Assembly (NCBI GenBank): GCA_029204225.1
Contig: CM055109.1
Coordinates: forward strand, 22,968,422 to 23,032,421
Direction of reading: 5' to 3'
Source of the DNA: Diphasiastrum complanatum
Taxonomy: Eukaryota > Streptophyta > Lycopodiopsida > Lycopodiales > Lycopodiaceae
Length of the DNA: 64,000 bases
Under the pieces are notes generated by a model that was not told the origin of the DNA, did not search any database, and saw only the letters and a list, made by a program, of their open reading frames with translations. Made by a program: the position numbers and the translations under genes. This document shows positions 56,414 through 64,000 of this stretch, in pieces (within the stretch, counting starts at the first letter, position 1; the number at the start of each line of letters is the position of its first letter).

Positions 56414-57577
56414 TTGATTCTCTTCTATGCCTTGATGCTGGCCATTAACAATCTACAGCAACAAAAAGTTGATATGCAAGCTAGGCATAGTCGGGATCAG
56501 CAGGATCTCAAGGAATTGATGCAGCTAAGGCAATTGGTGCATCAACCCTTGTTCACTCCTAAAGTTTTTGCTGGGGAAAAGAAGGATAGAACCCCGGAGG
56601 CGATCTTGCAATGGCTGGATCGATGGAATTCGCATTTTTCCATGCACGATTCATCCGAGGACAACAAGATCATGTACCTGCGAGGTAAAACATTTACCTG
56701 GTGGCAAGATATAAAGGGTAAGCCTGAAGTTCCTAGAAATTGGGAGGATTTCTGTAAGGCCTTTAAAGCGGCCTTCCTTCCTATTCTTGATGATTTTGAA
56801 TTTTACCGTCAGTATGCAACAATCCATATGGGAAACCGGCCCCTGGATCAGTATTTACAAGAGTTTTAGGAGGTCTACTCTCGTTTTGCAACTAGAATAG
56901 ATCCTTTGTTAGTAAAGTTGCATTTTATAATGGGGTTGCCAAGAGACTACCAGCTAGAGGTCAGGAGGAACGAGCCTCTTACCCTCGAGGATGCTGTTCG
57001 CTTCGCCAGAATCTACGATGATACTCGTATGATGGCTAAGCCTGAGACTGGTGTCTTGCTCGACATAAAGGGTAAGAAGCCTTTCTTTCCAAAGAAATTG
57101 AAAGACAAGGTAAAGGATGGGGCTTCAGGTTCAGGGAAATTGAAGAAAAGATCTACCTTGGACCAGGAAACCTTCATAAAAGCCAGAAGCGACAATCTGT
57201 GCTTCAATTGCATGGAACCAGGTCATGTCGCGAAGGAATGTCCAAAGAAACAGAAAGCTAAAGGGGCATCTTTTAAGACGCCAGGTAACATATCTAGTGT
57301 AGATCTTTCCTTTGCTGGTAATTTTGTGTGTGAGCATTGTTGTTTTAATACGGCTGTTTTTGGCCCTCATGACCTCATTCGGATGAAAGGGGCTGTGGGT
57401 GGTCAAGCCGTAACGGTTTTATTTGACGATGGTTCCACACATAATTTTATTAACACTAATTTGTTGCAGAAGCTAAAGGTGGAAACAAGGCAAAGTGACC
57501 ACCGATACACGGTGAAGCTGGCAACGGGAGCAAAAAGCCAAGTTTGGGACCGGATAGTCCCACACGTCTACCAATAG
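56414..57577 (+). pseudogene. Gypsy B gag-protease
   Basis: Gag reads LFTPKVFAGEKKDRTPEAIL, WLDRWNSHF, TWWQDIKGKPEVPRNWEDF, AFLPILDDFEF, then a TAG stop at 56867-56869, and continues MGLPRDYQLEVRRNEPLTLE. Zinc knuckle CFNCMEPGHVAKEC at about 57200-57241. Protease box is FDDGSTHNFI (57422 on): the middle residue of the usual D-S/T-G is Asp. A frameshift near 57550-57575 puts the end of the protease (DVILGKERF) in the next frame. Confidence 0.9.
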
Positions 57578-58555
57578 AGATTCAAGCCTATAAGGATAAA
57601 TTAGACTTTCATATTATGAATCTAGATAGGGTAGATGTTATACTTGGTAAGGAGCGGTTCTATGAGAGGAACGAGTCCATGAAGAAAAACTATGTAACTC
57701 ATAGTTTGTCGTTCTTACATAACGGCTCACTCATAGAATTGAATGGAAATGTTGATATTTCTACTCCGTATATGCTTTCTGCTTTGGAAACTGTTAAATG
57801 TATGGATATTGTTAGTTGCAGTTCTTATTTATGTTGGTTAAAGAATTTTACTTACCATGAAGAACGTAATTTGCAATTTTACAATCTCCAAATGGAATTA
57901 ATGTCTAATAACCTAAAGCAAGAAAACTCACCAGAAGGTGAAATTTTTAGGAAACTTAGGCAAGAATTTAACAATGTGTTTCCTAAGCAACTTCCTGAGG
58001 GTCTTCCCCCCTCTAGGGGTGTTGACCATCGTATTAAACTGATTCCTAGTAGTTCACCTATATCAGTGTATCCATATAGGATGAGTACTATTGAAGAGGA
58101 TGAAGTTTATAAGCAACTGCAAAATTATCTTAAAATGGGCCATGTTAGGCCTAGTAAATCTCCCTTGGGGGCACATGTGCTCCTTGTTGATAAAAAAGAC
58201 GCAAGTACTCGTCTTTGTGTGGACTTTAAAAAGTTGAATAAATTAACGATTAAAAACCGTTATCCTTTGCCGCGAATATCGATTGCATGGTGCAAAGTAC
58301 TTCACCAAAATCGATTTGAGATCAGGGTATCATCAGATTCGCTAAAGACTGAGGATGTTGAAAAAACTGGGTTTAGAACTAGGTACGGCCATTATGAATT
58401 TCTGGTTTTACCATTTGCCTTGACAAATGCTCCAGCGACTTTCCAGCAGATGATGAACGATCTTCTTCGTCCATATCTGGGAAAGTTCGTTATAGTCTAC
58501 TTAGATGATATTCTCAGTTATAGTAACACCCTGGAGGAGCATGAGGAGCATCTCA
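57578..58555 (+). pseudogene. Gypsy B protease end and reverse transcriptase
   Basis: [66 protein letters not shown] frame change covers the catalytic-Asp block near 58285-58345, which reads out of frame within the long ORF; the frame is regained at [20 protein letters not shown] and the YLDDIL box is intact (about 58498-58515). Coding ends at EEHEEHL, where the deletion joint lies. Confidence 0.9.
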
Positions 58556-59204
58556 GCGCAAAGCACTCAGCGACGGGTTTTAGTCCATTTTCTCTGATGT
58601 ATGGTTTCCAGCCTAGGGCTCCCATTTCAGTGGGCCTCAAAGGCCTCAAGGTTAAGGCAGCAGTAGATTTCATGCATGATATGCAAGAAATGTTGCTTGT
58701 TGCTCGCAAAAACGTAAAAACGGCTCAGGATAGAGCCCAGTTTTACGCTAATCCAAAGCGACAACCTAGGGTCTATGAGGAGCGGGCGTGGGTATATTAG
58801 AATTCCAAAAGACTCTAAGGTATTAAAGACTGGTATATCACCTCGTTACGCAGGGCCATTCTGTATAGTAAAGAAACTCCATCGGAATGCGTATCAGCTA
58901 GAACTTCCTCAAGGTGTTAAGGTACATCCAATTTTTCACATTAATCGTTTAAAGGAACGACTTGGTGGAAAGGATGACTTGATGCCTCAGGAGGACTTAG
59001 TTCAGCTGGAGGACCTATCATCCTTTGTACCTACTGAACCACAGGCCATTGTTGATGTACGTCAACGTGGGCTCACGAACCGGCAGGTAACTGAGTACTT
59101 GGTTCGTGTTGGAAAGGAAGTTCCGAGGACGATGATACTTGGGAGAAGGAACATGACCTTAAACTGAGATTCCCTGGATTCCTTCCTTAGATAAGGAATT
59201 TTTT
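58556..59204 (+). pseudogene. Gypsy B integrase C-terminus and chromodomain remnant
   Basis: The joint at about 58556 jumps from RT to TGFSPFSLMYGFQPRAP of the integrase end; RNase H and the integrase core are gone. Then RYAGPFCIVKKLHRNAYQL, HPIFHINRLKE and EPQAIVDVRQRGLTNRQVTE. A frameshift inside the chromodomain near 59105 moves its final W-containing half (..DDDTWEKEHD) into another frame. Confidence 0.85.
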
Positions 59205-59241
59205 AAGGAAGAGGGAATGTTAGGGACCCAACTCCCTTGGG
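59205..59241 (+). repeat. Polypurine tract and 24-bp stub of Gypsy B 3' LTR
   Basis: AAGGAAGAGGGAA precedes TGTTAGGGACCCAACTCCCT... which equals the first 24 bases of the 5' LTR. The LTR then stops because Copia C starts at 59242. Confidence 0.92.
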
Positions 59242-59964
59242 TGTGAAAATTGGCGAAAGCAAACTTGATCAAACATTGTAAATATCATAATGACTTGTAT
59301 CTATTATGATTACATATGTGTGGAGCCTGTTTCCACGTGTGAAATAAATGTACTTTTCATGTAGTACAATCATATAGCTTGTACATATAATTTAAATCAA
59401 GTTCTATTGGCTAAAAAGGCCAAAATCATATTTTTTAGGCATATGCCACATGGCATCAATCTAGAGATTGCATGAGATTAGGTGTCAAATCCCATGTGTA
59501 GAGGTCTTCTCACACGTGTGTAATAAGCTGAGGAAGTCGAATTTGCACTTCATCACATGACAAAGCACCCTCGCACATGTGAGATCAGTACCACGAGCTT
59601 CCACTTTTTGAATTTATAGAGCCACATTTGGCCATAATCATTAAGCAACACCAATCTTGGTTTTGGAGGCAATTCTTGTCAATTTCATCATTTGTCTTGA
59701 ATTTTCTTGATAGTTTTGAGTTCCTATCATATTGTACTTTGATTTTAGGCTGGAGTCCGTACTCTGACAGGTTTTCACACGTGTGAAACCAGCAAGTACA
59801 ATTCCCTTTCATTTATGATTGTTCTTGTTAGATTTTCTCATCTAAATTTGATCTACATTAATCTAAATCTTGTGTAGATTGATAGATCAATTGTATCTAG
59901 CATCCAATCACTCTTGTGGATCATTTTAGAATCCATTCTTGGTCCAATTTTGCAGATTTTCACA
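59242..59964 (+). repeat. Copia C 5' LTR with TTTCACACGTGTGAAA palindromes
   Basis: 723 bp. The ends are mutually inverted: TGTGAAAAT at the start, ATTTTCACA at the end. A perfect 16-bp palindrome TTTCACACGTGTGAAA lies at 59773-59788, and related CACGTGTGAAAT, CACACGTGTGTA and CACATGTGAG motifs are at about 59334, 59513 and 59572. Confidence 0.88.
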
Positions 59965-59980
59965 TGGTATCAGAGCCAAG
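59965..59980 (+). promoter_or_regulatory. Copia C primer-binding site
   Basis: TGGTATCAGAGCCAAG directly follows the LTR. Confidence 0.93.
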
Positions 59981-61983
59981 TACAAGAGGATTTATGAAGA
60001 TTTGATGGGGTTGATCCAAAACTAAGCCCAAATTAGCAAGTTTTTGGAAACTAGCTAATTTTGATGTGGCGAGTTGGATAGGATAGGTATACTCAAAATT
60101 TATGGACAAAAACTTGTTGTGGGCTGCAGGGGTACTTTTCACACGTGCTAGAGCGTACAATACCAGTTTTGGAGCCTTATACTTCAGTTTGATGCTAAAT
60201 CTCCCAAATTAGCAAGTTTGTGGAAACTAGCTAATTTTGAGGTAGAGAGTTTGAATTGATAGCTAGATTCAATTTTTTTTGTACCAAAACTTGTTGTAGG
60301 CTGTAGGTGTACCTTCCACACATGTGGGGCCGTACAGAACCTGTTTTGGTTGAGAAAATTCAAATTGATGCATAATTTGACTCATACACCCAAATTTTTA
60401 GTGCAAATTCAAGCTTTTTCTATAGAGATTCTATTCCTATGATTTGTTCTTGGATTAGATCATCCAAATAATTAATTTGAAGCTTGATTCAGGTGCATTA
60501 AATGTGTTTCTTTGATTTTTTGAGTACATGTCAAAGTTGAGAGAAAAAATTGCCAAAAATCATAGATAAAAGGTGATATGCAAGGTGAGAGGTCGAAATC
60601 GATTGTACCATCACTCTAGATTTGTTCAAGAGTAATAGGGTCAAGTTTAGAAGCATCAATTTGCTAGAAAACATCCTTGGATCTGTCCTCCAAGTGAAAC
60701 CTTTGAGCGTTTCTAGTGCATATATAGCATCTATGCAAATCTTTTGTAGAATTTGACATAGATTGGCTTCAATTGAGAGTTCTAGAAAAGAGATTGAGAT
60801 CCAAGTCACATTGTTCAACCCTAGTCAATATGTTTGAGTGATTGTTAGGCTTGAAAAAAGTCATTGAGGTGTGTATGGAAAATGTGTAAAGAGAGATCCA
60901 ATTTTCTAAGAGTTCTTTCCTTTGTAGAGGGCGAGATCTAGAAGCTCATTTTGTGTTGTTATTGGTAGAGAATTGTCTTCTCCTAGGTGATCAAATCTTT
61001 CTAAGTGGCATTAGCTCTTTGAAGCACAATATCTTAGTGAGAAAGAAGAATCACAACTTTTGATTTTGAATTTCATTCCAACTCTTAAGAGGTAAAGTCA
61101 TTGGTGGAATCCAATAGGGGTGAATGAATTCAATTTATTGAGCAAAGTTTGACATAGTATATATGAAACTCAAATTAGTTCTATTCAACTTTCTTTGTGA
61201 GAGTGTGAGGGTTAAGTTGTGATCCCATTGGATGTCTAGAACAAGGAGGAGTCCATATTTGAGTGTCATGCATGGTTGGGATCTTTGTGAATCTCTATGT
61301 GTCTTTTTTGTAAAGCTTGGTGAAAATTTTTTGACATAGGTTGTTATCAAACTATTTCAAATCCATTCCAAATCTCAAGAGTGAGATTCTTTGCGGATTC
61401 CAAAAGGGGTGATTGGATCTTAATTTTATGTGTTTGAATCAAATGTACATGTCGAGTTTGAGTGATCTAGTGTAGATCCTATGTTTTGTGAAAATTGGTG
61501 GTATAGTTTGCTGTCAAATCAAATCAAATTCATTCTAAATCTCAAGAGTGAGATTATTTGGGTCAAGAGTGAGTCCAAAATAAGTGATTAAGTTTGATTT
61601 TCATGTGTTTGAAACAAAACCCATCTTTTGTTCAAGAATCTCGAGTGTTGAGAGAACTAGTCAAGTGAAAAGGAAAATCTAGGTGTCAAATCTTTTCATA
61701 TCCATTTCAACTTTCAAAAGAAAGAGTCATTGGAAATTGTTGAGTCCAATAGCAGTGTTTGGATCTGATTTCTTTTGTGATTGATTCAAAGATTGTGAGC
61801 TTTTGTCTTAGTGAGCAAAGCAAAGTTTCCAAGTGACTAATCATTAGTGTGAAGATTGATTCTTAGGTTTGTGAGCTAGATCTTTTGTAGATCCTTCTAG
61901 ATTATTGAATATGTTCAAATCTAGTCTCTTGAGAGTCAACAAATTATATTTGTAGAATCATATCACAATGTTTTTGTCTTATC
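59981..61983 (+). other. Copia C leader with tandem duplications, no coding
   Basis: About 60005-60180 and 60181-60355 are direct copies (CAAATTAGCAAGTTT.TGGAAACTAGCTAATTTTGA; ACAAAACTTGTTGT.GGCTG). From 61070 to 61800 four diverged units share TCATTC.AA.TCTCAAGAG..AGAGTCATTGG..GA.TCCAA.AG..GTG. Every frame is closed. Confidence 0.7.
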
Positions 61984-62168
61984 ATGGCATCAATAGGAGG
62001 CACCCTATTGAAGGAAAGTAAGGATCCTAAGTGCAACCTTTGTGGCAAGGAAGGATATTTTTCCTCAAGATGCTACAAAAAGAAGACCAATCCATCCAAG
62101 GAAAACCAAAGCAAGGGGGCCGAGGTGAAGGATCGAGCTTCAAGTTCGAATCGCCATGACTGTGTCTG
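61984..62168 (+). pseudogene. Copia C gag zinc-knuckle fragment
   Basis: MASIGGTLLKESKDP then CNLCGKEGYFSSRC: a CCHC knuckle with the His replaced by Tyr, followed by a basic KKKTNPSKENQSKG. The match to gag ends where LINE sequence starts. Confidence 0.7.
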
Positions 62169-62333
62169 AATGGAAACCAAGATCATGTAGTCTTTGGATA
62201 AGGTGTCTCGGAACTGAGTCAAAGGCCTTACGGAAATCCACAAAACAACAACATACCCGCTCTCGTATGGACCTAGCCTCCTCAATAATAGACCTCAAAG
62301 TGAATATATGATTTGAGGTGGAGTAATGAGGTC

Positions 62334-62334
<1 letters not shown>
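62165..62334 (-). pseudogene. LINE reverse-transcriptase fragment
   Basis: The minus strand reads FTLRSIIEEARSI, CCCFVDFRKAFDSVPRHL and QRLHDLGFHSD: the RT motif with FVDFRKAFD, whose Asp is catalytic. It lies directly left of the 3' tail of another LINE segment. Confidence 0.8.
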
Positions 62335-62368
<34 letters not shown>

Positions 62369-63545
62369 AAGCTTTATTAATGTCTTTTCCATGCCAAAAG
62401 GCATATAAGACTAATGAAGTACATGTCAAGTATGTGGTAACCATGGGAGCGTATAAAACGTCTCCAGAACCATAATAAAGAAAACATCTAGTACAAACTA
62501 AAACTAAAATAGACACGTATGCGAGAGTGTGTGTTTGCAAAATAATCATCTGTATGTGTCAAGATGTCAAGGCTATGATGTTGTTGTGCTGCTGCTGTAA
62601 AAAGATTTAATGCGAGCCATAGCATGAGAGAGCACTGGAGCCTGCCGGCGTCTATGAGCATGAGCATGTGTAGTTGTACGTCTCTAGGTAAGATGTCTGG
62701 TGATCCTGGTAGTAGCGTGATTTTGATGGTGGGGGGTACATTGTCTCTGATCATATGAGCATGTGAGCGGCTATCATCCTCATCGTCGTCAAAATCATCA
62801 TCCTCGGGCACTAAACCACGCGATCTCCGCCTAGTGAAGAATAAAGTAATCAGTGGCTGTAAGGTAAAATGTTGGGGCGTCCCGTATAAATCTCTCCGTA
62901 GTATGAACATCTCGAGTACCAACAGAGCGACACATCGTGGGTCCTCATAGGCTATAAGGGACCGTAGAGTGGCAGGCATGTCTCGAAATAGGCAATGATA
63001 TCGGCCTCTGATCTCATAGTATACTGGGCATCTGAAGATAAAGTGCTCCTCCGACTCCACTTCACCTAAAGAGCATAACTGGCAAATCCGCTCCTCTCTG
63101 GGAATACCATGGAACCTCCCCGTCTCAATAGCTAGCTGATGAGAAGACATCCTGAGCTGTCCCAGTGTGAATTCGAAGCAATGTGATAGTCCCGACTCCA
63201 AGTCGCGTGGCATGACCGGGGTCCCAGAAGCATCCAACTCCAAGAAATGTGTCCGGTAAAAGTTGGCTTAACCCCTAGCTGGTTATGCCAAGTCCGCTCT
63301 AGAGTGGGGGTGACAATGGTATCAAAGAGGCGACACTTACTGCGAGCATCCTGGATGGACTTCCGGAAACAAAATCTCTCTAGCTGAACAAGGGAGGCAT
63401 GTCCCTTCCCCAGTCGAGTCGTAGCGACCTGTCTCGTGCCAAAAGTAGGACCTGAGAAAAGGATCCCCAGGTATGTGTAAGAAGGGACCACCTCTAGAAC
63501 CTGTCCACCCAAAGTAAGCTCATGTCGCTGCACGAATGCTCGAGA
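62335..63545 (-). mobile_element. LINE 3' half with tail, minus strand
   Basis: From 63545: FNTSRAFVQRHELTLGGQV, SYTYLGILFSGPTFG, LFDTIVTPTL (RT end), then a deletion, then LGQLRMSSHQLAIETGRF, ERICQLCSLGEVESEEHFIF and RCPVYYEIRGRYHCLF (C-terminal zinc-binding region, CxxC...HxxxxC). The acidic PEDDDFDDDEDD follows. The 3' UTR is 62361-62490 and it ends in GAAA/GA repeats (62336-62370). A CT tract cuts it at 63557. Confidence 0.85.
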
Positions 63546-63552
63546 AGTGTTG

Positions 63553-63556
<4 letters not shown>

Positions 63557-63612
<56 letters not shown>
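63557..63612. repeat. (GA)n microsatellite
   Basis: About 28 GA units, directly next to the 5' break of the LINE at 63545. Confidence 0.96.
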
Positions 63613-63616
<4 letters not shown>

Positions 63617-64000
63617 TGTGTGATAGAGGCTTGTAATTCTATCATTTCTTGGTTAGGAGATGGATAGGTAGAATCTCTTGGTGTTTCTCCCTTATATAGG
63701 CTTCTCTACTACATCGAGGGACTGATCATTGTTGCATGATAATCAGAGGACGAGAGGATTGTCCCATGCTTAGTTCTACAGTATTCCTTTTGCAAGGTTC
63801 TCAAGTCTTGGATGTTACCTCTCTTTCTTTTTTCCTATCTCTACAAAGGGATCTCTAGGCAAATGAGTTGGTGTAGGCAATAAGTGTGTTGATTCAAGTC
63901 ACCTTGTCACTTGTCATATGTAAAAGGAGTACCATCATCCTGCTCCTCACACAATATTTTTGTATCTCTATCAGATCCCATCTCATCAAAGACAAAAACT
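63613..64000. other. Right edge of window, no gene seen
   Basis: Contains TTATATAGG near 63692, which would serve as a TATA box if an LTR lies here, but no LTR end is visible. Confidence 0.35.

Larger units (their letters stand above)
55150..59241 (+). mobile_element. Gypsy element B (chromovirus-like), internally deleted
   Basis: 5' LTR 55150-55597, primer site, gag, protease, RT, deletion, integrase end, chromodomain remnant, polypurine tract and a 24-bp start of the 3' LTR (59218-59241), which is then interrupted by Copia C. Inserted in the gag of Gypsy A. Stops, frameshifts and the deletion make it inactive. Confidence 0.9.
59242..62165 (+). mobile_element. Copia element C inserted in the Gypsy B 3' LTR
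   Basis: LTR, primer site, a 2-kb leader full of repeats and a gag zinc-knuckle fragment are present before LINE sequence breaks it near 62165. Its 3' half lies beyond the window or is lost. The left flank TTGGG (59237-59241) is the expected target copy. Confidence 0.82.

Overview
This is nuclear DNA of a land plant. Three multi-exon or intronless nuclear genes (a DYW-class PPR protein, plastid acetyl-CoA carboxylase alpha, an unrecognised coiled-coil protein), plus a secreted pectate-lyase-fold protein, sit in a sea of nested LTR retrotransposons, LINEs, SINE-like retroposons and very long GA/CT/GT microsatellites. Kilobase-scale introns loaded with repeats, low gene density and LINE sequences of a seed-free-plant flavour suggest a fern or other seed-free plant; that placement is inference, the sequence only proves 'plant'.

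Layout. 1-1433: AT-rich intergenic DNA with a direct duplication. 1434-4628 (-): three-exon gene for an organelle RNA-editing-type PPR-DYW protein carrying an N-terminal PDF motif as in OSB single-strand-DNA-binding proteins. 4928-14094 (+): a Ty3/Gypsy element with a perfect 5-bp target duplication, internally deleted three times and split by a complete minus-strand Ty1/Copia element (7400-13228). 14100-22850: unassigned DNA and three Copia remnants, plus an 86-bp tRNA-derived retroposon with a perfect 14-bp target duplication. 25303-26865 (-): intronless secreted beta-helix protein. 26866-31815: no gene seen. 31816-40447 (-): accA/CAC3-type gene in ten exons; its 4.4-kb intron 6 holds a LINE fragment that itself contains a hAT-like MITE with an 8-bp target duplication. 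40500-47170: minisatellite, microsatellites, a tRNA-Asp-like primer-binding region of an LTR element, a CACTA-like transposase scrap. 47174-48585 (-): 3' exons of an unrecognised coiled-coil protein gene. 50240-51440: an array of inverted GGCAAGCC/CACGTGG-type modules punctuated by GA tracts. 51990-63545: a retroelement stack: Gypsy A (-) invaded by chromovirus Gypsy B (+), whose 3' LTR was invaded by Copia C (+), which is broken by LINE sequence (-); a second LINE fragment lies in Gypsy A.

The expressed genes point to organelle functions: the PPR-DYW protein would act on organelle transcripts and the carboxyltransferase alpha subunit would pair with the plastid-encoded beta subunit in fatty-acid synthesis. 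They are not an operon and share no visible regulation. The most novel item is the PDF-motif/PPR/DYW fusion; the best-resolved structural items are the dated insertion order of the nested elements and the exact target duplications.
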